In this document: in pieces, positions 1 to 9,965 of the stretch
Position numbering within the stretch: position 1 is the stretch's first letter
How the letters are laid out: each line of letters begins with the position of its first letter
Assembly (NCBI GenBank): GCA_030147065.1
Contig: JASLAP010000411.1
Coordinates: forward strand, 1 to 24,043
Direction of reading: 5' to 3'
DNA from: Pseudonocardia sp.
Lineage (GTDB): Bacteria; Actinomycetota; Actinomycetes; Mycobacteriales; Pseudonocardiaceae
DNA: 24,043 bases
Made by a program: the position numbers and the translations under genes
Notes under the pieces: model-generated
The model's database searches: none
Told to the model about the DNA's origin: nothing
What the model saw: only the letters and a program-made list of their open reading frames with translations

Positions 1-863
1 TTCGGCACCATCGGGGGCCGCCCGGTCAGCCACGTCTTGGCCCCGTCGACGGTGTGCACGGCCTTGTACCCCTTGACCGCGAACTTCCCGCCGGTGGCCG
101 CCCACCCGAGGAACGGCACCATCGCCGCGGCCGACAGGCTCGCGTTGAGGTAGTCGCCCTCCGCGGCGTACCAGGCGGCGTTCGCGCCGTCGGCGACCTC
201 GCCGACCACCGGCACCAGCCCGATCACGTCGAGCGCGCCGTGGCCCAGGTCGGACCAGAAGCCGCCGTCGTCCTCGGGTGCGGCCTGCGCCTGCCGGCCC
301 CAGGGGACGCCGCCGTCGCGGGCCGCGGCGTCGAGCGCGGCCGCGGTGGTGCCGTACTCGCCGGGGTCGAGCCGGCCGTCGCCGTTGTCGGCCCGGTAGC
401 TGCCGCCCCCGTACAGGGCGTTGACGGCGTTGGCGCAGCGGCGCTGCGCGTCCTCGAAGTCCACGACCACGGCGTTGACCTGGGCGAGCAGGGTGTTGCT
501 CCGGTCGGCCTGCTCGGCGGTGGGTTCGCCGCCTGCCTCGCCGACCAGGGCGGTGGCGTCGGCGCGCAGCGCGTCGAGCCGCTGCTGGATCGCGCGCAGC
601 TCGGCGGCGTAGCCGGTCAGGATCCGGCCCACCGCGGCGATGTCCTCCCCGACCGAGGCGCTGACCTGCCGGACCGGCCCGGTCGCGGCGAGCAACTGGC
701 CGGCCTCCGGGGCCAGGTAGCAGGGCGCGAGCTGCTGCCAGGTGCTGTGCACCCGCTCGCCGGTGTCGGCGAAGTCGCCGCCGACGGCGACGAGGCCCTC
801 GGCGTGCCGGGCGAGCGCGTCCGCGTCGCCGTGGATCACCGGGATACCGGCCGGGTCGATCAT
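1..863 (-). CDS. Polymorphic-toxin-type protein, N-terminal part (3' end outside window)
   Basis: A minus-strand reading frame starts at ATG 863 and stays open to the window edge (287 residues visible). A G-rich ribosome site (869-874) lies 5 nt upstream. Residues 1-110 look helical and WXG100/ESX-like: STWQQL at about 40-45, then YLAPE at 49-53. At 158-169 is an EF-hand-like loop (ADNGDGRLDPGE). Residues 207-265 carry the hydrophobic pretoxin linker typical of actinobacterial secreted toxins (VIGLVPVVGE, then WYAAEGDYLNASLSAAAM). In this architecture an N-terminal secretion module and linker precede a variable C-terminal toxin, often followed by an immunity gene; both would lie beyond base 1. 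Secretion through a type VII route is inference from the N-terminus. Architecture is fairly sure; toxin activity is unknown because the toxin end is not visible. Confidence 0.7.
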   Translation of the reverse strand, partial: MIDPAGIPVIHGDADALARHAEGLVAVGGDFADTGERVHSTWQQLAPCYLAPEAGQLLAATGPVRQVSASVGEDIAAVGRILTGYAAELRAIQQRLDALRADATALVGEAGGEPTAEQADRSNTLLAQVNAVVVDFEDAQRRCANAVNALYGGGSYRADNGDGRLDPGEYGTTAAALDAAARDGGVPWGRQAQAAPEDDGGFWSDLGHGALDVIGLVPVVGEVADGANAAWYAAEGDYLNASLSAAAMVPFLGWAATGGKFAVKGYKAVHTVDGAKTWLTGRPPMVP

Positions 864-892
864 GCTTACCCCCCGTGGAACGACCGCACCGC

Positions 893-898
893 ACCGTA
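893..898 (-). promoter_or_regulatory. Possible -10 element of the toxin-type gene (TACGGT)
   Basis: TACGGT on the minus strand lies about 30 nt upstream of the ATG at 863, leaving room for a short leader with the G-rich ribosome site at 869-874. No convincing -35 was found. The rest of 864-1091 holds no gene on either strand, only two small GC hairpins (978-993 and 1040-1052). Confidence 0.35.
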
Positions 899-1078
899 GC
901 GGCAGCCGCGCGGGTCCCGTGACCGGGCGAGCGGATCCGGCAGGTTCCCGCCGCTGATCACCGGATGCGGCGGATGGGCCGCACGGGTGCGGCTCCCGCG
1001 CCGCAACCGCCGATCACCCCTCCTCGGCGGGCGGGAGAACCGGCTTCGCCGGAGGCCCGACCGGTGGGGGTCCGGTCG

Positions 1079-1084
1079 TAGCCT
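1079..1084 (+). promoter_or_regulatory. -10-like TAGCCT, leaderless start of PPOX gene
   Basis: TAGCCT ends 8 nt before the A of ATG 1092, the spacing expected when transcription starts at or next to the start codon. No ribosome site precedes the ATG. No clear -35. Confidence 0.4.
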
Positions 1085-1091
1085 CGTGGCC

Positions 1092-1598
1092 ATGAACGCA
1101 CCCGTCGCCGAGCGCCCCCACATGCCCGACTACGGCGTCGACACCCCGGACTGGCAGCCGCTGCCGTGGTCGTGGGCGGTCCCGAAGCTGGAGTCGGGAC
1201 GCAACTACTGGGTGGTGACGGCCTCGGCCTCGGCCCGGCCGCACGCCCTGCCCGTCTGGGGGGTGTGGGACGAGGCCGAGCAGCGGTTCGCCTTCTCCTG
1301 CGGGCGCCGCTCGCGCAAGGCGGCCAACCTGGCCGGGAACCCGCAGATGACGGTGGCCACCGACGACACGGTGGACTGCCTGTCGGTGGAGGGCCGGGCC
1401 GCGGTCGTGGTCGAGGAGGCGCGCCGGGAGGTCTGGATCGGGCGTTACCTGGCCAAGTACACCCCGCTGGCGGCCGAGCTGAGCGCGGACTTCCTGCGGG
1501 CCCAGCTGCTGCTGGAGTTCGTCCCGGAGCGGGCGTACGCGGTGGTGGAGCGGGAGGAGCAGTTCGCCACCCGGGCCACCCGCTGGCGCTGGGGGTGA
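1092..1598 (+). CDS. Pyridoxamine 5'-phosphate oxidase (PPOX)-fold family protein
   Basis: 168 residues. The sequence has the split-barrel PPOX pattern: YWVVTASASARPHALPVWGV at about 37-56 (first strands, substrate side), FAFSCGRRSRKAANL (about 63-77), then NPQMTVATDD and an EGRA strand (about 78-103), ending in a W-rich C-terminus (TRWRW). The SRKxxNLxxNP pattern is common in F420- or FMN-binding members of the family, so a flavin/deazaflavin oxidoreductase in the cytoplasm is likely; the substrate cannot be told. ATG 1092 is chosen over an upstream in-frame ATG at 987 because the extra 35 residues are Arg-rich and unlike the family, and because TAGCCT (1079-1084) sits 8 nt before 1092. It stands alone: divergent from the toxin-type gene and 103 bp before ctaD. 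Confidence 0.8.
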   Translation: MNAPVAERPHMPDYGVDTPDWQPLPWSWAVPKLESGRNYWVVTASASARPHALPVWGVWDEAEQRFAFSCGRRSRKAANLAGNPQMTVATDDTVDCLSVEGRAAVVVEEARREVWIGRYLAKYTPLAAELSADFLRAQLLLEFVPERAYAVVEREEQFATRATRWRWG

Positions 1599-1649
1599 GC
1601 CGCATCGATTCGGGCCAACCCGCGGCGCGCCTTCGACGCCGGGTAGAGC

Positions 1650-1655
1650 TACGAT
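1650..1655 (+). promoter_or_regulatory. Possible -10 (TACGAT) of the ctaD operon
   Basis: TACGAT lies 46 nt upstream of the GTG at 1702, giving a leader of about 40 nt. A strong ribosome site AGGAGG (1692-1697) lies 4 nt before the GTG and fixes the ctaD start. The remainder of 1599-1701 shows nothing else. Confidence 0.4.
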
Positions 1656-1701
1656 CCCCTGGAGTTCCACCGACCCAGGCAAGGCCAGTGCAGGAGGCAC
1701 C

Positions 1702-3452
<1,751 letters not shown>

Positions 3453-3456
<4 letters not shown>

Positions 3457-4700
3457 CCGCCGGGCGGGGCTCGGGGACCAGCGTCCTCATCACCGTCAGC
3501 GGGCCGGACCGGCCCGGGGTGAGCTCGGTGCTGTTCGCCGCGCTCACCCGGCACGGCGTCGACCTGGTCGACGTCGAGCAGGTGGTGATCCGCGGCCAGC
3601 TGACCCTGGGCGCGCTGGTCGTGGCCCAGCACGACCCGGAGGCGCTGCAGGAGGCCGTCGAGCAGGCCATGGACAGCATCTCCATGGAGGTGCGCACGTC
3701 GGTGGTCGACAGCGACGACGCCTCGGCGCGCCGGCTGTCCACGCACGTGGTGGTGCTCACCGGCCGCCCGATCACCGCCCGCGCGTTCGGCGCGGTCGCC
3801 CAGGCGCTGGCCGACGTCGGAGCCAACATCGACGCCATCCGCCGCGTCGCCGACTACCCGGTCACCGGGTTGGAGCTGCTGGTCTCCCCGGTGCCCGGCA
3901 AGGGCTCGGACCACTACCCGCCGGGCACGCTGCGCGCGCGGCTGGTCGAGGTGGCCCGCGCCGCCGGCGTGGACGTGGCCGTGGAGCGCAACGGGCTCGG
4001 CCGGCGCAGCAAGCGCCTGATCGTCTTCGACGTCGACTCCACCCTGGTGCAGGGCGAGGTCATCGAGATGCTGGCCGCGCGGGCCGGCGCCGCCGACGAG
4101 GTCCGGGCGGTCACCGAGGCGGCCATGCGCGGCGAGCTGGACTTCGCCCAGTCGCTGCACCGCCGGGTGGCCGCGCTGGCCGGGCTGCCCGAGTCGGTGC
4201 TCGAGGAGGTCGGCGCCGAGCTGGAGCTGACCCCGGGCGCGCGCACCACCATCCGCACCCTCAAGCGGCTCGGGTTCCGCTGCGGCGTGGTCTCCGGCGG
4301 GTTCACCCGGGTGATCGCGCCGCTGGCCGCCGAGCTCGGCATGGACTTCTGCGCGGCCAACGACCTGGAGGTCGTCGACGGCCGGCTGACCGGCCGGGTC
4401 GTCGGACCGGTGGTGGACCGGCCGGGCAAGGCCGACGCGCTGCGCCGCTTCGCCGACCGGTTCGGCGTCCCGCTGGAGCAGTGCGTGGCCGTCGGCGACG
4501 GCGCCAACGACATCGACATGCTGACCACCGCCGGGCTGGGCGTCGCGTTCAACGCCAAGCCCGCGCTGCGCGAGGTGGCCGACACCGCGCTGTCGCACCC
4601 CTACCTGGACGTCGTGCTGTTCGTGCTCGGCATCACCCGCGACGAGGTGGAGCGGGCCGACGAGGACGAGGGCGTGCTGCGGCGGGTGCCGATCGCGTGA
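3453..4700 (+). CDS. serB: Phosphoserine phosphatase SerB (two ACT domains + HAD)
   Basis: 415 residues, close to mycobacterial SerB2. It hydrolyses O-phosphoserine to serine, the last step of serine synthesis, in the cytoplasm. Residues about 8-80 form a first ACT domain (TVSGPDRPGVSSVLF) and about 95-165 a second (VVLTGRPITARAFGAV); these usually bind amino acids as feedback control. The HAD phosphatase follows: motif I DVDST with nucleophile D193 and acid D195, motif II VSGGF, the motif III lysine in RPGKADAL, and motif IV GDGANDIDML from 348. GTG 3453 overlaps the ctaD stop (GTGA), with no good ribosome site of its own, which points to translational coupling. Its substrate is also the acceptor used by CysM at 15242. 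Confidence 0.95.
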
Positions 4701-5416
4701 ACCCGGGCCACCCGCCGGCGGCCCTCGCCCCGGTCGCCGCCCGCTACCTGGCGGGCCCGACGACGATCCCGCCCGAGCCCGACGGCGTGGTCCGGGCGAT
4801 GACCGTGGTGCTGCGCCTGGAGCGCCCGCCGGCCGCGCGGACCCCGGTGCTGGAGGCGGCGGCCGCCGCCGCGCTGGCGCTGTGCCTCGACCCGCGCTCC
4901 CAGCCCGACGGCGAGTGGGCCGACCCGGTGCGCACGTGGGTGCAGAACCGGATCCGCAAGATCGCCCGCCGGGCCCGCGGCGCGCACTGGGCCGCGGTGC
5001 AGGACCTGCCCGGCGTCACCTGGTCGGTGGGGGACGCGCAGGTGCGCGCGCTGGTGCCCGGCCCGGTCGACGAGGTGCCGCGGACGGTCTCGCGGCTGCA
5101 GATCGGGGGCACCGACCTGGAGCCCGACGACCCCGGCCCGCCGCCCGCCGACCGACCGGTGATCTGGCTGAACGCCGCGCTGGGCATGTCCGTGGGCAAG
5201 GCCGCCGCCCAGGTCGGGCACGCCGCCATGCTGTACGCCGCGGCGCGCGGGCTGGCCGACGTGCCCGCCTTCGCCGTGCGGGACGCCGCGGGGGAGCGCT
5301 GGGCCGCGCTGTGCGCGAGGACGAAGACCGGTGCGGCCGTGGCTGTCCGGGACGCCGGGTTCACCGAGGTCGCCCCCGGCTCGATCACCTGCCTGGTCAC
5401 CGACCCGCCGGCCTGA
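4697..5416 (+). CDS. PTH2-like peptidyl-tRNA hydrolase domain protein
   Basis: 239 residues, starting at a GTG that overlaps the serB stop by 4 bp. The C-terminal third (about 152-239) matches the PTH2 fold: LGMSVGKAAAQVGHAAM, with the conserved GKxAAQxxHA helix, then VRDAGFTEVAPGSIT near the C-terminus. PTH2 enzymes free tRNA from stalled peptidyl-tRNA. The N-terminal 150 residues are Ala/Pro-rich with one basic helix (QNRIRKIARRARG) and match no domain I recognise. The PTH2 segment is about 30 residues shorter than the usual 115-120, so catalysis should not be assumed. Third gene of the ctaD-serB cluster by overlap; a functional link to the oxidase is not evident. Confidence 0.72.
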   Translation: MNPGHPPAALAPVAARYLAGPTTIPPEPDGVVRAMTVVLRLERPPAARTPVLEAAAAAALALCLDPRSQPDGEWADPVRTWVQNRIRKIARRARGAHWAAVQDLPGVTWSVGDAQVRALVPGPVDEVPRTVSRLQIGGTDLEPDDPGPPPADRPVIWLNAALGMSVGKAAAQVGHAAMLYAAARGLADVPAFAVRDAAGERWAALCARTKTGAAVAVRDAGFTEVAPGSITCLVTDPPA

Positions 5417-5489
5417 TCGCCGCCGACCGCCGCGGCGCGGGAGTCGTGTGCTCGGCGGCCCCGGTCCGGCCGGCTGGCATGCTCGTCCG

Positions 5490-6671
5490 GTGACCCGACG
5501 CATCGACGGCGCCGAGCGCCGGGCCCGCCTGGCCGTCCGCCACCGGCACGTCGCCGCGGCCCGCACCGACGACGTCGTCGCGATCACCGACGGGCTGGTC
5601 GGCCTGCACTCCAGCGACCCGGTCACGGTCTACCTGTCCGCCGCCGCCCGGATGGCCACCCCCGCCCTGGGCGCGGTGGACGCCGCGCTCTACGAGGAGC
5701 GGAGCCTGCTGCGCCACCACGCGATGCGCCGCACGCTCTGGGTGTTCGGCCACGACACCGCCCGCGCCGCGCACCACGGCGCCACCGTCGCGGTGGCCGC
5801 GGTGCAGCGGCGCAACCTGCTGCGGTCGCTGGAGGCGTCCGGGATCGGTGATCCCGAGGCGTGGTTGGCCGCCGCCGGCGCCGAGGTCGTCGACCTGCTC
5901 ACCGGGGCCGGCCCGCTGACCGCCCGCGAGGTCGGCCTCCGGCTCCCGGACCTCACCCGGCCGGTGCCGGTGGGCAGCCTCACCAGCCCGACCCCGCAAC
6001 CGGCGCACACCCGGGTGCTGCTGGTGCTCGGCTTCCAGGGCCGGGTCCTGCGCGCCCGGCCCACCGGCACCTGGATCAACGGCCAGTACCGCTGGGCGGC
6101 GGCCCGCTCCTGGTTCCCGGACGGCTTCGACGCCGACGGCGCCGACCCCCGCGCGGCCGCGGCCGAGCTGGCCCGCCGCTGGCTGTGGACCTTCGGCCCG
6201 GGCACGCAGGCCGACCTGCAGTGGTGGGCCGGCTGGACGGTCGCGGCCACCAAGCGGGCGCTGGCCGACGTCGGTGCGGTCGCCGTCGAGCTGGACGGGG
6301 GGACCGGCTACGTGCTGCCCGACGACGTCGAGCCGCCGGAGCCGGCCCCGCCGTCCACCGCGCTGCTGCCCGGGCTGGATCCGTCCACGATGGGCTGGAA
6401 GCAGCGCGGGTTCCACCTCGACCCCGCGCTCGTGCCGCTGCTGTTCGACCGCAACGGCAACGGCGGCCCGACCGCCTGGGTGGACGGCCGCACCGTCGGC
6501 GGCTGGACCCAGCGCAAGGACGGCACCATCGCGCTGCGGCTGCTCACCGACGTCGGCGCCGAGGCGGCCGCCGCCCTGCACACCCAGGCCGACGAGCTGG
6601 AGAAGCTGCTCGGCCCGGTCCGCTTCACCACCCGCTTCCCGGTGCCGCTGCAGGCCCAGCTCATGTCATAG
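5490..6671 (+). CDS. Winged-helix (HTH_42, AlkZ/YcaQ-like) DNA-binding protein
   Basis: 393 residues. The opening (RRARLAVRHRHVA, then DGLVGLHSSDPVTVYLSAAAR at about 34-54), RRTLWVF near 82-88, TPQPAHTRVLLVLGFQGRV at about 170-188 and the GxWWAGW-type region are the signature of the HTH_42 superfamily of tandem winged helices. Studied members (AlkZ, YcaQ/AlkX) are DNA glycosylases that remove bulky or crosslinking alkyl lesions. At the site where those enzymes carry a QxQ or QxD catalytic motif this protein reads H40-S41-S42, so glycosylase activity is uncertain and it may be a non-catalytic relative. GTG 5490 is used because the in-frame upstream extension is unlike the family; a CATGCT hexamer ends 7 nt before it. 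Convergent with the DinG gene. Confidence 0.75.
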   Translation: MTRRIDGAERRARLAVRHRHVAAARTDDVVAITDGLVGLHSSDPVTVYLSAAARMATPALGAVDAALYEERSLLRHHAMRRTLWVFGHDTARAAHHGATVAVAAVQRRNLLRSLEASGIGDPEAWLAAAGAEVVDLLTGAGPLTAREVGLRLPDLTRPVPVGSLTSPTPQPAHTRVLLVLGFQGRVLRARPTGTWINGQYRWAAARSWFPDGFDADGADPRAAAAELARRWLWTFGPGTQADLQWWAGWTVAATKRALADVGAVAVELDGGTGYVLPDDVEPPEPAPPSTALLPGLDPSTMGWKQRGFHLDPALVPLLFDRNGNGGPTAWVDGRTVGGWTQRKDGTIALRLLTDVGAEAAAALHTQADELEKLLGPVRFTTRFPVPLQAQLMS

Positions 6672-6688
6672 CGGGTGGGCGGGGCGGG

Positions 6689-8710
6689 TCAGGTGGCGCC
6701 GCGGAGGCGGCGCAGGGCGGCGTGCACCTTGTCGCGGTCGTCGGTGGCCCAGAACGGGGGGAGGCTGGCCCGGAGGAAGCCGCCGTAGCGGGCGGTGGCC
6801 AGCCGCGGGTCGAGGATCGCGACGACGCCGCGGTCGTCCATCCCGCGCAGCAGCCGCCCGGCGCCCTGGGCCAGCAGCAGCGCCGCGTGGGTGGCCGACA
6901 CCGAGAGGAACCCGTTGCCGCCGCGGGCGTCGGTGGCCCGCTGCCGGGCCGAGACCAGCGGGTCGTCCGGGCGCGGGAACGGGATCCGGTCGATGATCAC
7001 GCACGACAGCGACGGCCCGGGCACGTCCACGCCCTGCCACAGCGACAGGGTGCCGAACAGCGAGGTGGCCTCGTCCTCGGCGAACCGCTTGACCAGCAGC
7101 ATCGTCGAGTCCTCGCCCTGGCACAGCAGCGGGGTCTCCAGGCGCCCGCGCAGCGCCTCGGTGGCCTGCTTCGCCGCCCGCATCGAGGAGAACAGGCCCA
7201 GCGTGCGCCCGCCGGCCGCCTCCACCAGCCCGGCGATCTCGTCCAGGTACGACGGCGGCAGGCCGTCGCGGCCGGGCGGGGGCAGCCGCTTGGCCACGTA
7301 GAGGATGCCGCTGCGGGCGTGCGCGAACGGCGAGCCGACGTCCATGCCGGACCACTTCGGCGCGTCCGGGTCGGGGACGGGGTCGTCAGCGCCCCCGGCG
7401 GCCGCGGCGGACGGCGGCAGCCCCCACTGCCGGGCCAGCGCGTCGAAGTTGCCGCCCAACGCCAGCGTGGCCGAGGTCAGCACGACCGTCGACCGGCCGA
7501 ACAGCCGCTCGCGCAGCAGCCCGCCGACCCACAGCGGCGCGGCTCGCAGCACCTTGTGCCGGGCGCCGTCCGGCCCCTGCTCGGCCAGCCAGACGACGTC
7601 GCGCCGCTTCGCCGGGTCGGGCTCGTCGAACGCGGCCAGCAGCCGCACGGCGGTGTCGGCGACCTCGTCCAGCGCGGCCTGGGCGACCTTGCGCCCGCCC
7701 GCTGCGTCGGGGTCCTCGCGGCGCTCGCCGCCCAGCGCCATCCGGCAGGTGCCGGCGGCGTCGCGCACCGCCGAGAGCGCCCCGGCGGCGGCCCGGGGGA
7801 GGGATTCCCAGCGGCCCGGCGGCAGGTCCTCCAGCACCAGGCCGAGGCCCTCACCGGCTTCGGCGAGGCGGTCGGCGACGGCCTGGTCGACCAGCTTGCC
7901 CAGCCGCCGCGCGGCGGTGCCGATCACGCCCGCGGTCAGCTCGGCGGTGGCCACCCCGGTGACCCGGTCGACCAGCTCGTGCGCCTCGTCGACCACCACC
8001 ACGTCGTGCTCGGGGAGCACCGGGCGCCCGTCCATGGCGTCGATGGCCAGCAGCGCGTGGTTGGTCACCACGATGTCGGCCTTGCCCGCCTCCGCCTTGG
8101 CCTTCTCCGCGAAGCACTCCTCGCCGGCCGGGCACTTGGCCGCGCCCAGGCACTCCCGGGCGGTCACCGACACCTGCCGCCAGGTGCTGTCCGGCACGCC
8201 GGGGACGAGCTCGTCGCGGTCGCCGGTCTCGGTGGCGTCGGCCCACTCGTGCAGCCGCTTGATCGCCCGGCCCATGGCCGAGATCGCGAACGGGTCGAAC
8301 AGCTCGTCGGCCGGGTCGACGTCGTCCGGGCCGTGCAGCTTGTTCAGGCACAGGTAGTTGCGCCGGCCCTTGAGGATGGCGAAGGTCGGGGCCCGGCCGA
8401 GCAGCGGCTTGAGCGCCTTGGCCAGCCGGGGCAGGTCGCGGTCGACCAGCTGGCGCTGCAGCGCGATGGTCGCGGTGGAGACCACCACCGTCGACCCCTT
8501 GGACACCGCGTGGTGGATCGCGGGCACCAGGTAGGCCAGTGACTTGCCGGTCCCGGTACCGGCCTGGACGGCGACGTGCTCGCCGGAGGCGATGGCCGCG
8601 CGGACGGCCTGGGCCATGGTGTCCTGGCCCTCGCGCCGCTGCCCGCCGACCGCGGTGACCGCCGCGTCCAACAGTTCGGCCACCCCGGGGAGCGCGGTCG
8701 TGGTGGGCAC
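6689..8710 (-). CDS. dinG: DinG/XPD-family ATP-dependent DNA helicase
   Basis: 673 residues. A superfamily 2 helicase that unwinds DNA 5'-3' and is linked to repair and removal of R-loops or G-quadruplexes. Visible in order: Q-like motif (QRREGQ, 24-29), Walker A GTGTGKS (51-57), four cysteines C121, C187, C193, C199 spaced as in the XPD/DinG iron-sulfur domain, DEAH box (241-244), a motif IV-type stretch (LGLFSSMRAAKQA) and motif VI QGAGRLLRG near the C-terminus. All four cluster cysteines are kept. It starts with GTG at 8710; TAGCCT (8717-8722) lies exactly 7 nt upstream with no ribosome site, suggesting a leaderless transcript. The gene is divergent from the thioesterase gene across a 212-bp gap. 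Confidence 0.9.
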   Translation of the reverse strand: MPTTTALPGVAELLDAAVTAVGGQRREGQDTMAQAVRAAIASGEHVAVQAGTGTGKSLAYLVPAIHHAVSKGSTVVVSTATIALQRQLVDRDLPRLAKALKPLLGRAPTFAILKGRRNYLCLNKLHGPDDVDPADELFDPFAISAMGRAIKRLHEWADATETGDRDELVPGVPDSTWRQVSVTARECLGAAKCPAGEECFAEKAKAEAGKADIVVTNHALLAIDAMDGRPVLPEHDVVVVDEAHELVDRVTGVATAELTAGVIGTAARRLGKLVDQAVADRLAEAGEGLGLVLEDLPPGRWESLPRAAAGALSAVRDAAGTCRMALGGERREDPDAAGGRKVAQAALDEVADTAVRLLAAFDEPDPAKRRDVVWLAEQGPDGARHKVLRAAPLWVGGLLRERLFGRSTVVLTSATLALGGNFDALARQWGLPPSAAAAGGADDPVPDPDAPKWSGMDVGSPFAHARSGILYVAKRLPPPGRDGLPPSYLDEIAGLVEAAGGRTLGLFSSMRAAKQATEALRGRLETPLLCQGEDSTMLLVKRFAEDEATSLFGTLSLWQGVDVPGPSLSCVIIDRIPFPRPDDPLVSARQRATDARGGNGFLSVSATHAALLLAQGAGRLLRGMDDRGVVAILDPRLATARYGGFLRASLPPFWATDDRDKVHAALRRLRGAT

Positions 8711-8716
8711 CGGGCG

Positions 8717-8722
8717 AGGCTA
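8717..8722 (-). promoter_or_regulatory. -10-like TAGCCT, leaderless start of dinG
   Basis: On the minus strand TAGCCT is followed by six bases and then the GTG at 8710, so a transcript starting 7 nt after the hexamer would begin at the start codon itself. Confidence 0.5.
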
Positions 8723-8786
8723 CCGGGCGCCCGTCCCGGACCGGGCCGGAACGCCGCCCGGGGCGCCGCGGACCCCCCGGCGAACG

Positions 8787-8893
8787 CCGGGTGTCACCCG
8801 GGTGGCGCACCGATGACCAGGGTGTGACCAGCAAGGATGCACGCTCAGGTAGCAGGCGTCACACGTGAGGAGGGTCCCGGGGCGGGTGACACC
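8787..8893. promoter_or_regulatory. Inverted-repeat cluster between dinG and thioesterase gene
   Basis: The divergent intergenic region holds an 11-bp perfect inverted repeat: GGTGTCACCCG at 8790-8800 and CGGGTGACACC at 8883-8893. Nested inside is a second pair, GTGTGAC (8822-8828) and GTCACAC (8859-8865). Each outer arm is itself a near-palindrome (GGTG-N-CACC), the form expected of a dimeric regulator's operator. The right arm lies 30 bp upstream of the GTG at 8923, overlapping where a promoter would be. The 12-mer CCGGGTGTCACC (8787-8798) recurs at 12664-12675 before clpS. No regulator can be named. Confidence 0.45.
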
Positions 8894-8910
8894 ACCCGGT
8901 CGGCGGAGTC

Positions 8911-8916
8911 CATCAT
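8911..8916 (+). promoter_or_regulatory. Weak -10-like CATCAT, thioesterase gene
   Basis: CATCAT ends 7 nt before the GTG at 8923. It is a poor -10 match taken alone; it is listed because the spacing equals that of the stronger examples in this window. Confidence 0.25.
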
Positions 8917-8922
8917 GACCCG

Positions 8923-9810
8923 GTGACGTCGACGCAACTCCGTCCCGTGCCCGCCTCCGCGTACCCCGTGCAGATCGAGCACGCCGCCCGCTACAGCGAC
9001 CTCGATCCGAGTCGCCGGATCGGCCGCGACGCCCTGGTCCGCTGGTTCGAGGACGCCCGGGTCGCCGTCGAGCGCGACGCGTTCGGCGCCGAGCTCGACA
9101 CCCGGATGCGCAGCGAGGTCCGCCTGCTGCTGGCCTCGGTGCGGGTCGAGGTGCTGGCGCCGCTGCGGGTGGCCGGGCACTACCGGATCGCGGTCGGCGC
9201 GACCCGGATCGGGACCACCTCGTTCAGCTACGCCTACGGCGTGTTCGCCGGCGACCAGTGCGTCGCCACCGGCGAGTCGACCAGCGTGCACGTCGTCCGC
9301 GGCGCGGCCACCCCGCTGCCCGACCAGGTCCGCGACGCGCTCGCCGGGCTGCGGATGGACGCGCCCGAGCCGGTCCGCCCGGAGCGCGACCCGGCGCTGC
9401 TGGTCCGCGAGAACTACCCGTTCCGGCTGGACGTGCGCACCCGGTTCGGCGACCTGGACACCAACCGGCACGTCAACAACGTGGCGCTGGCCGGCTGGTA
9501 CCTCGACGGGCTGGCCGAGCTGCACCTGGACGTGCTGGGCTACCCCACCGGTGGCCCGCTGGACGGGCTGTCGCCCAGCGCGCTGCGGGTGGACTACCTG
9601 TCCGAGGTGCACTACCCGGGGATCCACCAGCTCCGGGTCGGCGTGCTCGACCTGGACGAGTCCTCGGTCCGCTACGCCTGCGGGCTGTTCGACGGCCGGC
9701 GCTGCCTGGGCCTGGCCGAGGCGGTCGGCGCGCACCACGCCCCCGGCGAGGACGGCGACCCGGTCGAGCTGGCCCGCGGCTTCGAGCCGTTCCGGATGCG
9801 CGGGATCTGA
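8923..9810 (+). CDS. Double-hotdog acyl-CoA/acyl-ACP thioesterase-like protein
   Basis: 295 residues made of two hotdog (4HBT) halves. Half one, about 17-130, opens HAARYSDLDPSRRIGRDALVRWF; half two, about 160-290, opens RTRFGDLDTNRHVNNVALAGW. Half two keeps the D-x-N-x-H-V-N-N motif found in acyl-ACP thioesterases and YbgC-type enzymes (about 177-186); in half one the Asn/His positions are replaced (DPSRRIG), so probably only half two is catalytic. The expected reaction is hydrolysis of a fatty-acyl or other acyl thioester in the cytoplasm; chain length is not predictable. GTG 8923 is the only sensible start, since the ATG at 8915 is out of frame. It is a single-gene unit downstream of an inverted-repeat region that may be an operator. 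Confidence 0.82.
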   Translation: MTSTQLRPVPASAYPVQIEHAARYSDLDPSRRIGRDALVRWFEDARVAVERDAFGAELDTRMRSEVRLLLASVRVEVLAPLRVAGHYRIAVGATRIGTTSFSYAYGVFAGDQCVATGESTSVHVVRGAATPLPDQVRDALAGLRMDAPEPVRPERDPALLVRENYPFRLDVRTRFGDLDTNRHVNNVALAGWYLDGLAELHLDVLGYPTGGPLDGLSPSALRVDYLSEVHYPGIHQLRVGVLDLDESSVRYACGLFDGRRCLGLAEAVGAHHAPGEDGDPVELARGFEPFRMRGI

Positions 9811-9890
9811 GGCCGGGCCCGTCGGCCGGGGTCGCCGGGCGGCCCCGATCGGGTCGGCGCGGGTGGCCCGGGCCGGGTACCCGGCCCGGC

Positions 9891-9896
9891 TACGAT
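9891..9896 (+). promoter_or_regulatory. Possible -10 (TACGAT) of the DUF397 gene
   Basis: TACGAT lies about 70 nt upstream of the ATG at 9966. In contrast to the leaderless genes, this start has a clear ribosome site, GAGGAG at 9954-9959, so a leader of about 60 nt fits. Confidence 0.35.
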
Positions 9897-9965
9897 CCGG
9901 CGACGCCCGGTCGCTCCCCGACACCACGGGCGGTTCACGGTCCGACGTCCCGCGAGGAGTGCCGC

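Noticed and set aside
8915..8917. ATG 8915 as thioesterase start
   Set aside because: Out of frame with the thioesterase; GTG 8923 is in frame.
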